A stretch of 21,367 nucleotides of DNA from an uncultured Collinsella sp. (lineage in GTDB: Bacteria > Actinomycetota > Coriobacteriia > Coriobacteriales > Coriobacteriaceae), in contig UQTR01000028.1 of the NCBI GenBank assembly GCA_900544065.1, positions 1 through 21,367 of the forward strand, written 5' to 3'. Of this stretch, positions 14,450-21,367 are shown piece after piece (position 1 is the stretch's first letter; every line of letters starts with the position of its first letter). The notes under the pieces were generated by a model. That model did no database searches. It was given only the letters and a program-made list of their open reading frames with translations, and was not told the DNA's origin. Both the position numbers and the translations under genes were made by a program.

Positions 14450-15124
14450 TTAGTCCAGGTCGTCGGCAGCGAAGTTGTCGATCGGAGCGAAGGGATCGGC
14501 CACGGGGACAACCGGGTCAGCGACGGGCAGCGGCTCGGCGGGAACAGTCACCGCAGGAGAAGCGGCAGAACCGACCGGCGTAGAGGCCATCAGATCGGCC
14601 GGGAAGGAGTTCTGGGCATCGTCCATAAAGTGCTGGATGAGCTTGAGATACTCGGCCTTGAACTCCTCACGGGAAGCTTTGAGACGATCGATCTCCTCGA
14701 GCTCGGCCTGCTTTTCGGTCAGAGCCTGGCGGATAACCTCGCGGGCCTTGGCGTCAGCCTCGTTGCGGATACGCTCAGCGTTCTCGTTGGCATCGTTGAC
14801 GATGGTCTCAGCGGTCTGCTGGGCAGCGATCAGGGCGGCGGAAATCTGGCGCTCCTGAGCGGAGAAGTCAGGGGCGGGAGCAGCCACGGGGGCGGCAGGA
14901 ACGGCCTGGTCGGCGGTATCCTGAGCCTGGGCAAGCTGAGCCTGTGCATCGGCAAGCTGCTGCTCGGTAGCAGTCAGACGACCCTTAAGGTCAACGATCT
15001 TAGCGAGCATAGCGTCAACCTCGGAGGACAGCGTCTCCAAGAAGACGTCGACCTCGGCAGGATCGTAGCCACGCTTGGCCTCAGAGAAAGTCTGAGCCTG
15101 GATGTCTGCAGGGGTAATAGCCAT
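14450..15124 (-). CDS. divIVA: DivIVA-domain protein
   Basis: Coiled-coil protein that marks curved membrane at poles and septum and recruits growth and division factors. The product is 224 aa. Residues 1-45 form the lipid-binding DivIVA N-terminal domain (ITPADIQAQTFSEAKRGYDPAEVDVFLETL). Coiled coils run at about 30-68 and 88-165, separated by an Ala/Pro hinge (about 72-85). The C-terminal 45 residues are Pro/Ala-rich with a repeated VADP and end acidic (AADDLD). ATG 15124 follows AAGGAG. It is last in the yggS-sepF-yggT-divIVA group and ends at a strong terminator. Confidence 0.93.
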   Translation of the reverse strand: MAITPADIQAQTFSEAKRGYDPAEVDVFLETLSSEVDAMLAKIVDLKGRLTATEQQLADAQAQLAQAQDTADQAVPAAPVAAPAPDFSAQERQISAALIAAQQTAETIVNDANENAERIRNEADAKAREVIRQALTEKQAELEEIDRLKASREEFKAEYLKLIQHFMDDAQNSFPADLMASTPVGSAASPAVTVPAEPLPVADPVVPVADPFAPIDNFAADDLD

Positions 15125-15185
15125 AACAAGTCTCCTTTTTCATCGCCTCGGCGCTACACGCCCGACGTAAGTTACTAAGTCAGTT

Positions 15186-15467
15186 CTACACGAGTATACC
15201 TATAAGAAGCTGCAGAACCAGCCTCTGCACCAACTGCAACGCAATAATCGCAACGACCGGCGAAAAATCGATACCGCCCATCGGCGGGATGAAACGACGG
15301 AACAGGTTGAGCCACGGACCGCACACGCTATCAAGCACCGCGGCAATATCCTGAAGCAAACCACCCTGCTTCATGGGAATCCACGTCATAAAGCAGTAGA
15401 CGACAATGAGCGTGGAATAGAAGTTGAACAGCGTGTTGACCAGCTGGACGATAGTGTAGATGTTGAT
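15186..15467 (-). CDS. YggT family membrane protein, non-canonical start
   Basis: Small two-segment membrane protein of the YggT family, found next to sepF and divIVA in Gram-positives. The family's second half is clear: WLNLFRRFIPPMGGIDFSPVVAIIALQLVQRL. The first conserved hydrophobic segment (IYTIVQLVNTLFNFYSTLIVV) is also encoded in frame, upstream of the first ATG at 15389. No ATG, GTG or TTG lies between the sepF stop (15489-15491, same frame) and that segment. GAGGAG (15474-15479) lies 6 nt before ATC at 15467, so ATC is the best-placed start, giving 93 aa. ATT at 15473 is too close to the site. Starting at ATG 15389 would give 67 aa and lose the first segment. Confidence 0.75.
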   Translation of the reverse strand: MNIYTIVQLVNTLFNFYSTLIVVYCFMTWIPMKQGGLLQDIAAVLDSVCGPWLNLFRRFIPPMGGIDFSPVVAIIALQLVQRLVLQLLIGILV

Positions 15468-15488
15468 GGGAATCTCCTCGTCTTGTCT

Positions 15489-16211
15489 TTACTTAAGGTA
15501 GCCGTCGGCACGAAGCTTCTTGAGATCGGAATCTTTGACCTCGCAACCGGCGGGCAGCACCATGAACACGCGGTCGCCCACCTCCTTGACCGTGGCACCC
15601 AGACCGCAGGCAAAGCCGTAAGAGAAGTCCAAGACGCGCTTGGCAACTTCGGTGCGTACGCCCACAAAAATCAGTGCGACAGGCTGCTTGGTGCGAACGC
15701 GGCGCACCACGGTCTCCACGTCGTCATAGCTCTCGGGGCGCAGGACATAGGCCGGCAGCTGCGGCGTGGCGTTGATGATATTGCTCGCATAGGCCGAGGC
15801 ATCGCTCGGTGCAGGCGCGGGTGCAGCGGCGGCACGGGCGCGGGTATTCTCGGCGTAGCTCGACGGCGTGTCATAGGCACCAGGACGATAACCGCTCGCA
15901 ACACTGTCCTGCGAGCGCGAAGGCGGGTTATACGTCGTGGCATGGCGGGAGTCATCGCCGACCAGCTGACCGGAGCGCGTATACACGGCAACCGACTCAG
16001 CTTCACCGCGGCGCGTCTGGCCAAGCAGGCCGTTGCTCGGCTCGTCTTGGGTGTAGAAGCCCTCGCCCGAAGCACCACTGTAGCCGTTGTTCTGATAGCC
16101 ATCGTCGTAGCCGTCATCGTAGCCGTAGTCGTCGTCCTGGCCATAACCCTGGTCGTAACCCTGCTGGCCGCCCAGGTGCATCTTATTTTTAATCTCGTCA
16201 AGGAAGCCCAT
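15489..16211 (-). CDS. sepF: Cell division protein SepF
   Basis: FtsZ-binding membrane anchor that aligns and tethers FtsZ filaments. The product is 240 aa. Residues 1-13 (MGFLDEIKNKMHL) are the amphipathic membrane helix. Residues about 16-45 are a low-complexity Gly/Tyr/Asp stretch with seven tyrosines, and the linker runs on to about 150. The SepF core (DUF552) is at about 152-238: RPESYDDVETVVRRVRTKQPVALIFVG, then RVLDFSYGFACGLGATVKEVGDRVFMVLP. ATG 16211 follows GAGAGGA by 7 nt; an upstream in-frame Met precedes that site. yggS lies 60 nt upstream and yggT begins about 20 nt after the stop, indicating one transcript. Confidence 0.94.
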   Translation of the reverse strand: MGFLDEIKNKMHLGGQQGYDQGYGQDDDYGYDDGYDDGYQNNGYSGASGEGFYTQDEPSNGLLGQTRRGEAESVAVYTRSGQLVGDDSRHATTYNPPSRSQDSVASGYRPGAYDTPSSYAENTRARAAAAPAPAPSDASAYASNIINATPQLPAYVLRPESYDDVETVVRRVRTKQPVALIFVGVRTEVAKRVLDFSYGFACGLGATVKEVGDRVFMVLPAGCEVKDSDLKKLRADGYLK

Positions 16212-16271
16212 GGTTGTGTCCTCTCGCGGTTTAGTGCAGGCGCCCCGATAATCAGTGCGCACTTCAGAGCC

Positions 16272-17009
16272 TTATTTTACTGCAAACTCCGGGCTAAATA
16301 CTACCCTGCCCAGGCGAACGAGCGTAGAGCCCTCCTCAAGGGCAGACTCAAAGTCCTCGCTCATACCGCAGGAAAGCTCAGGCAGGTTCAAATCGGGATG
16401 CGCCGCCTCCAGCTCATCCCTCAGCTCACGAAGCCCCGCAAAGGTGCGGCGTGCCACATCCTTATTCCCCCGGGGCGCCATAGTCATAAGCCCCTGTACG
16501 CAAATTCCCTCAAGTTCCGCAAGCTCACCCGCGGCGGCGCGAATCTCATCGGGTGAAAAGCCTCCCTTCGACTCCTCACCACTCACATTGACCTCAATGA
16601 GCACACGCTGGGGGCCGACGAGCTCGCCTGCCTCAATCTTGCGAACAGCACGGCTCGAGATCGCCTGCGCCAGATGCAGCGAACCCACCGAGTGAATCAG
16701 CTCGGCTGAGCCCAGCACCGCTTTGATCTTATTGGTCTGCAGGTTGCCGATCATATCGAAGCGCACCTCGGGCAGCTCCGGATGCTCCGCCAGACCCGTG
16801 AGCTTGCGAACCAGCTCCTGCGGGCGGTTCTCGGCAAAATGGCGATACCCCGCCTGGATGGCGGCAACGGTCTCATCGACACCAACGGTCTTGGACACGG
16901 CAATGAGGCTCGCGGCGTCGTGGGGACGGCCCGCGCGATCGAGCGCCGCATAAAAACGTTCCAGAATCTGCTCGCGGCGAGCGCGCATCAAGTCCAAATA
17001 GTTATCCAT
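16272..17009 (-). CDS. YggS family PLP-binding protein (PLPBP)
   Basis: Pyridoxal-phosphate homeostasis protein with an alanine-racemase-like TIM barrel and no known catalytic activity. The product is 245 aa. The PLP lysine is K40 in LIAVSKTVGVDE; further hallmarks are HFAENRPQELVRK, FDMIGNLQTNKIK, IHSVGSLHLA, VLIEVNVSGEESKGGF, GLMTMAP, LSCGMSEDFESA and the C-terminal STLVRLGRVVF, which binds the phosphate. ATG 17009 follows GCGGAGG; the upstream extension is noncoding. It is the first gene of the division cluster and lies 119 nt after phoU. Confidence 0.94.
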   Translation of the reverse strand: MDNYLDLMRARREQILERFYAALDRAGRPHDAASLIAVSKTVGVDETVAAIQAGYRHFAENRPQELVRKLTGLAEHPELPEVRFDMIGNLQTNKIKAVLGSAELIHSVGSLHLAQAISSRAVRKIEAGELVGPQRVLIEVNVSGEESKGGFSPDEIRAAAGELAELEGICVQGLMTMAPRGNKDVARRTFAGLRELRDELEAAHPDLNLPELSCGMSEDFESALEEGSTLVRLGRVVFSPEFAVK

Positions 17010-17059
17010 TGCCAATCGCCTCCGCTGACAGCCAAACAAGTAGTCCCATGCTAACGCAA

Positions 17060-17091
17060 GAGCGCGGCCCCGCATGTGCAAGGCCGCGCTC
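17060..17091 (-). terminator. Hairpin between phoU and yggS
   Basis: GAGCGCGGCC (17060-17069) and GGCCGCGCTC (17082-17091) pair perfectly around a 12-nt loop, 37 nt after the phoU stop. Only a poor T-run follows on the minus strand, so it may end phoU transcription partly or just stabilise the RNA end. Confidence 0.45.
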
Positions 17092-17128
17092 ACTTAGGTA
17101 TTTACAATCTTTCGACGAACGGGATTAC

Positions 17129-17986
17129 TTACTCCTCGTCGTCCTCGTCATCGTCCTCGTCCTCAAGATGATCGAGCAGGTAGCGAAGTCCCTCGCTGAC
17201 CTCGTTAACGGGCACCTTGGCAACGTAGCGCGCATCGACGGCGGGCCTCATGATGACGCCCTCGCCCGAAGGCACGCGCATGCTCTCGAGCTCGTCCTCG
17301 TCCGTGCGGGCGATATCGCCGGCATTCATGCGCTGACCAGTCAGCAGGAAGGTCAGGCGGCAGGCGGCATCGATGGAAATCGAGGCGATGCGATCGAGGT
17401 AGCGCGAAACCATGATGGCGCGGCGCAGGTCGTCATAGTTGCTGTCGTCGTCCATAAAGTCGCCCGTATCCATACGGTTAAAGGTGCGGAAGAACTTCTC
17501 GTAGGCGGCGTGCACTGGCTCGTCCTCGACGGCCAAGTTGCAGATGATGGACATGTCGTTGGTGACGAGCGCAGAAAGCGAAGAGCCCAGCACCTGGTAG
17601 ACGGCCTCAGCCTCGGCCTCGACCGTGCCGACAAGCTCCTTGGGCAGCGAGATGTCGGCCTTGATCATATGACGCGTGGCACGGCAGATCTGACGGACCT
17701 TATCGGTCATGCGTTGCAGGTTAAAGTCGACGTAGATGATCGTCTGAAGCAGGCGGAAGTCGGAGGCGACCGGTGACTGCGTGGCAATCAGGTTGTAGCA
17801 GACGGCCTCCAGGTTGGCGCAGCGTGCGTCAATCGAAAGCGTGCGCTTCTTGGTCTTGGTGGCGAGCTTGCGGTCGTCGGTCACATAGGCCTTAACGGCA
17901 TCGTGGAGGGCCAGATCGACGGCCTCGTAGATGCTCAGCATCTCGTGACGGGCCTCGATGAGCTGACGGGAAAACAGTTTGCGCAT
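17129..17986 (-). CDS. phoU: Phosphate signalling protein PhoU
   Basis: Helical metal-binding regulator that links the Pst transporter to phosphate signalling and limits phosphate uptake. The product is 285 aa, longer than the usual 220-240. Two PhoU repeats are visible: the first contains DARCANLEAVCYNLIATQSPVASDFR and QRMTDKVRQICR, the second DLRRAIMVSRYLDRIASISIDAA. The extra length is a C-terminal part (about 215-285) ending in a nearly pure Asp/Glu tail. ATG 17986 begins the canonical MRKLFSRQL. It is last in the pstSCAB-phoU order. No histidine kinase or response regulator lies in the window. Confidence 0.93.
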   Translation of the reverse strand: MRKLFSRQLIEARHEMLSIYEAVDLALHDAVKAYVTDDRKLATKTKKRTLSIDARCANLEAVCYNLIATQSPVASDFRLLQTIIYVDFNLQRMTDKVRQICRATRHMIKADISLPKELVGTVEAEAEAVYQVLGSSLSALVTNDMSIICNLAVEDEPVHAAYEKFFRTFNRMDTGDFMDDDSNYDDLRRAIMVSRYLDRIASISIDAACRLTFLLTGQRMNAGDIARTDEDELESMRVPSGEGVIMRPAVDARYVAKVPVNEVSEGLRYLLDHLEDEDDDEDDEE

Positions 17987-18078
17987 GGTTCACTCCAATC
18001 AGTTGGGTGCGGTCATGCCGCCCGCACAGTGAATACGCACCGGACCAGGTCCGATCGGATTGGGACTAGTCGCACCGA
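17987..18078. other. Spacer between pstB and phoU with nested short palindromes
   Basis: The 92 nt contain CGGACC-A-GGTCCG (18041-18053), TCCGATCGGA (18050-18059), and CCAATC/GATTGG copies at its ends (17995-18000, 18058-18063). No hairpin with a T-run is seen. It might adjust phoU level against pstB, but no function can be assigned. Confidence 0.3.
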
Positions 18079-18882
<804 letters not shown>

Positions 18883-18894
18883 GGGACTCCTTAA

Positions 18895-19800
18895 CTAGCG
18901 ACGCTTGCGCGACAGGAAGCGCGCAAACAGGTTGAAGGCCAGAATGATCACCATCAGCAAGAGCGCGGTGCCATAGGCTGCGTTCATGTTGATGCCGTCG
19001 TTGGCAAGCAGGTACAGGTGAACCGTCATGGGGCGGCCGGAATCGAGCGGCGAAATAGGTAGATTGATGGCCTGGCCCATGGTGTAGAGCACCACCGCGG
19101 TCTCGCCAATGGCACGGCCGATGGCGAGGACGATACCCGTGGCAATACGGCCAAAGGCAGAAGGAAGCACGATCTTGGAGACGACCTGCCACTTGGTGGC
19201 GCCCAGGCCGTACGCACCCCACCGGATATAGCGCGGAACGGCGCGAATGGCCTCTTCGGTGGTGCGCATGACGATGGGAAGCATCAAGAGCGCGAGTGCC
19301 AGGGCGGCCGAGACCATCGAAAGGCCCAGACCCATAGCCTCGACAAACAAGGCGTAGCCAAACAGGCCCATAACGATGGAGGGCACCGAGGCCAAAGCGT
19401 CAGCAGCGTAGCGAATGAGCTCGACGACCTTGCCCTGCTTGGCGTACTCGGCCAGATAGACGGCTGCCAGCACAGCGATCGGCGTGCAGATAAGCATGGC
19501 GAGTGCCGTCACATAGACGGTCGAGACGATTGTGGGCCAAATTCCGCCCTCGGCGTTGACGCCCTGGGGCCAACCGAAGATAAAGTCGAGTGAGATATGC
19601 GGTAGGCCGTTAATGACCACGTAGGCGATGATAGCGACCAGCACCAGCGTGGTGATGTATGCCGCGGCACGGAACACGCCAAGCATGATCTTGTTGGACA
19701 GGTCCTTGTTGATGCGGCCCTTCTTGCCGTGGGAAAGGGCACGCTTGATGCGCTCGCGCGACGAGGTCGTATCGACCGTCGTGTCAACGGAATCGGACAT
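18895..19800 (-). CDS. pstA: Phosphate ABC transporter permease PstA
   Basis: Membrane subunit of the phosphate importer, 301 aa with six hydrophobic segments after a charged N-terminus of about 45 residues. The permease loop that contacts PstB is seen in YIRWGAYGLGATKWQVVSKIVLPSAFGRIATGIVLAIGRAIGETA (EAA motif). SVPSIVMGLFGYALFV and the C-terminal NAAYGTALLLMVIILAFNLFARFL are typical of PstA. It starts 3 nt after the pstC stop codon. Confidence 0.96.
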   Translation of the reverse strand: MSDSVDTTVDTTSSRERIKRALSHGKKGRINKDLSNKIMLGVFRAAAYITTLVLVAIIAYVVINGLPHISLDFIFGWPQGVNAEGGIWPTIVSTVYVTALAMLICTPIAVLAAVYLAEYAKQGKVVELIRYAADALASVPSIVMGLFGYALFVEAMGLGLSMVSAALALALLMLPIVMRTTEEAIRAVPRYIRWGAYGLGATKWQVVSKIVLPSAFGRIATGIVLAIGRAIGETAVVLYTMGQAINLPISPLDSGRPMTVHLYLLANDGINMNAAYGTALLLMVIILAFNLFARFLSRKRR

Positions 19801-19803
19801 AGC

Positions 19804-20730
19804 CTACCCCCTCTTCTTCTTGGAAATCAGACGGACGATGCCCACCAGCGTGGCGGAGATGATAAACAGGACCACACCCATGCCGAACAGCGCCGAGCGG
19901 TGCAGACCCGAGGAATAGCTCATGTCGAGCGCAATCTGGCTCGTGAGCGTCGAGATGGGGCTCGCAATGCTGTCGGGAATAACCGGGGCGTTACCTACGA
20001 CCATGAGCACGGCCATGGTCTCGCCGATGGCACGGCCCATACCCAGCACGATGGCATCAACGATACCCAGCTTCGCGGCAGGTAGCACGACCTTATAGAT
20101 GGTCTGCCACTTGGTGGCGCCCATGGCATACGATGCCTCGCGAATGCCCATGGGAATGGAATTGAGAGCATCGATGGTGAGCGTGGTGATGGTAGGGACG
20201 ATCATGATGGCGAGCACAAACCACGCCGTCAGCGCACCAAAACCAAGGCCGCCGGTCAGTTGTGCGATAAACGGGCGGATGATGATCATGCCGAAAAAGC
20301 CGTAGATGATAGAAGGGATGCCGGCCAGCAGGTCGACGGCAGGGCTGATGAGCTTGCGCACGCGCTTGCTGGCAATCTCGACCAGGTAAACGGCTGTACC
20401 CATGCCCAGCGGCACGCCCATGGCGAGCGCACCGACGGTCACCAGACCCGAGCCGGCAAGCAGCGACAAGATTCCGTAGTGGCCCTCGGAAGGCGCCCAC
20501 GTAAAGCTAAAGAAGTCCGCCAGACCGATGTCAGTAAAGACGGGCAGCGCCGAGTACGTGGTAAAGACAAAAATCAGGATGACGGTGACGACCGCCAAGA
20601 ACGCGCAGGCAAAGAAGATCCACTGCAGCGCCTTCTCCTTGATATAGGTGCTGCGCGATACGAGCGCCAGCTCGCGCTTCTTGGGCGTCTGAACATTCTG
20701 CTCAGTCTGGGAGTTTTCCTGTGCTTCCAT
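19804..20730 (-). CDS. pstC: Phosphate ABC transporter permease PstC
   Basis: Partner membrane subunit, 308 aa with six hydrophobic segments. The N-terminus is polar (Gln/Glu-rich). LLAGIPSIIYGFFGM and the EAA loop SYAMGATKWQTIYKVVLPAAKLGIVDAIVLGMGRAIGETMAVLMVVGN identify PstC. The ATG at 20730 is preferred to an in-frame GTG at 20739: AAGGGGAG is 8 nt before the ATG but touches the GTG. The ATG follows the pstS stop by 1 nt, so the two are probably translationally coupled. Confidence 0.95.
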   Translation of the reverse strand: MEAQENSQTEQNVQTPKKRELALVSRSTYIKEKALQWIFFACAFLAVVTVILIFVFTTYSALPVFTDIGLADFFSFTWAPSEGHYGILSLLAGSGLVTVGALAMGVPLGMGTAVYLVEIASKRVRKLISPAVDLLAGIPSIIYGFFGMIIIRPFIAQLTGGLGFGALTAWFVLAIMIVPTITTLTIDALNSIPMGIREASYAMGATKWQTIYKVVLPAAKLGIVDAIVLGMGRAIGETMAVLMVVGNAPVIPDSIASPISTLTSQIALDMSYSSGLHRSALFGMGVVLFIISATLVGIVRLISKKKRG

Positions 20731-20731
20731 G

Positions 20732-21319
20732 CTACTCACTCCCCTTCTCGTCGTTGGTGACGGGGATAAAGCCCGCCTCGCGAATCTGCTTGTCCATCTT
20801 TTCGGACGTCACATAGTCAATGTAATCCTGCGCCTGCTGCGAAGGCGCACCCTTCACAAAGAAGTAAAGGTCGCGCGAGATGGGATAGCCGCCACTCGCG
20901 ACCGTCTTCTCGGACGCCTCAACATGATTGACCGAGACGGCCTTGACCGAGGTCTTGGCGTTGAGGCTATCGACGAAGCCCAGCGAAATGTAGCCGATGG
21001 CCCCACGCGAACGAGATACCACGTCGCGCACCTGGCCCGTACCCGAAAGAACAGCCGAGCGGCGATCGAACGGCGTGCCATCCATCACGATGGTACGGAA
21101 GGCCTCGCGCGTACCGGACGCCTCGTCTCGGTTGATGACCTGGATCTTCAGGTCCTCTCCGCCGACTTCCTTCCAGTTGGTGATCTTACCGGCGTAAATA
21201 TCGCGGAGCTGCTCGGTCGAGAGGTTATCGACGGGGTTGTCTTCGTTCACGATGACCGCGATACCGTCGTGGGCAATGACGATGGGAGTCAGGCCCAGAT
21301 CCTGTTCGTCGGCATTGAG
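20732..21319 (-). CDS. pstS: Phosphate-binding protein PstS, N-terminal part missing at contig edge
   Basis: Secreted, lipid-anchored phosphate receptor of the importer. Only the last 195 codons are present; signal peptide, lipobox and first lobe lie beyond the contig. Visible are GLTPIVIAHDGIAVIVN, NLSTEQLRDIYAGKITNWKEVGG, the phosphate-binding loop NRDEASGTREAF, RGAIGYISLGFV and SGGYPISRDLYFFVK. The residues Met-Tyr-Lys-Arg-Gln before the first Leu come from the adapter and do not belong to the protein. It is first in the pst transcript; its promoter is outside the window. Confidence 0.95.
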   Translation of the reverse strand, partial: LNADEQDLGLTPIVIAHDGIAVIVNEDNPVDNLSTEQLRDIYAGKITNWKEVGGEDLKIQVINRDEASGTREAFRTIVMDGTPFDRRSAVLSGTGQVRDVVSRSRGAIGYISLGFVDSLNAKTSVKAVSVNHVEASEKTVASGGYPISRDLYFFVKGAPSQQAQDYIDYVTSEKMDKQIREAGFIPVTNDEKGSE

Positions 21320-21367
21320 CTGTCTCTTATACACATCTCCGAGCCCACGAGACCCTAAGACATCTCG
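21320..21367. other. Illumina Nextera adapter (sequencing artefact)
   Basis: Reverse complement of bases 1-48: CTGTCTCTTATACACATCT, CCGAGCCCACGAGAC, the index CCTAAGAC, and ATCTCG. Genome sequence ends at 21319. On the plus strand it translates to the known artefact SLIHISEPTRP, on the minus strand to MYKRQ. Confidence 0.98.

Noticed and set aside
15386..15667. 93-codon minus-strand frame beginning inside sepF
   Set aside because: It is a shifted reading of sepF with Arg/Ser/Pro-rich nonsense composition.
16075..16140. Tandem DNA repeat in the sepF linker
   Set aside because: The recurring GTAGCC/ATCGTCG pattern is explained by the Gly-Tyr-Asp codons of SepF, with no evidence of an array.
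15483..16556. 357-codon open frame on the plus strand
   Set aside because: It is antisense to sepF and part of yggS; the low-complexity Val/Ile/Ala stretch is the reverse of the Tyr/Asp-rich SepF linker.

Overview
The window is a contig of a high-GC Gram-positive bacterium, most likely a Coriobacteriia gut actinomycete such as Collinsella. The evidence is the GC-rich coding style, the actinobacterial division set (yggS-sepF-yggT-divIVA), a polymerase I that lacks proofreading residues, and protein sequences that read like Collinsella. The genus is an inference from protein character, not from a marker gene. The first and last 48 bases are not biological. They are identical inverted copies of an Illumina Nextera (Tn5 mosaic end plus index) adapter, so polA on the left and pstS on the right are cut by assembly, not by mutation.

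Layout. 49-1964 (-): polA, 3' end missing. 2131-3528 (+): M18 aminopeptidase. 3544-3606: long inverted repeat. 3633-4442 (+): yaaA. 4482-4997 (-): single-pass membrane protein of unknown function. 5023-6503 (+): promoter, TPP riboswitch and thiC. 6685-7515 (+): thiD. 7561-7623: long hairpin between convergent genes. 7661-8272 (-): pentapeptide-repeat protein. 8352-9011 (-): SGNH hydrolase. 9090-10223 (-): PARG-like macrodomain protein with an altered catalytic motif. 10364-11059 (-): Bax-inhibitor-1 family membrane protein. 11143-11481 (-): small protein with a LexA-like box in its promoter. 11732-12781 and 12849-13472 (+): Pit phosphate transporter and its DUF47/PhoU-like partner. 13493-13576: perfect 28-bp inverted repeat. 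13753-14283 (+): nitroreductase-family protein with an abrupt internal codon-usage change. 14450-17009 (-): divIVA, yggT, sepF, yggS (transcribed in the order yggS to divIVA). 17129-21319 (-): phoU, pstB, pstA, pstC, pstS (transcribed pstS to phoU).

How the genes work together. thiC and thiD make and phosphorylate the pyrimidine half of thiamin; thiC is under a TPP riboswitch whose 3' end carries the ribosome binding site. Two phosphate uptake systems lie within 10 kb: Pit with its DUF47 partner, and high-affinity PstSCAB with PhoU. Between them sits the division/polar-growth cluster, which in other Gram-positives usually follows ftsZ but here lies downstream of phoU.

The points most worth a second look are the mosaic nitroreductase gene, the PARG-like protein with QEA in place of QEE, the small gene with a LexA-like box, and yggT, whose conserved first membrane segment can only be translated from a non-ATG/GTG/TTG start. 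I see no CRISPR array, tRNA, rRNA, transposase or phage gene.
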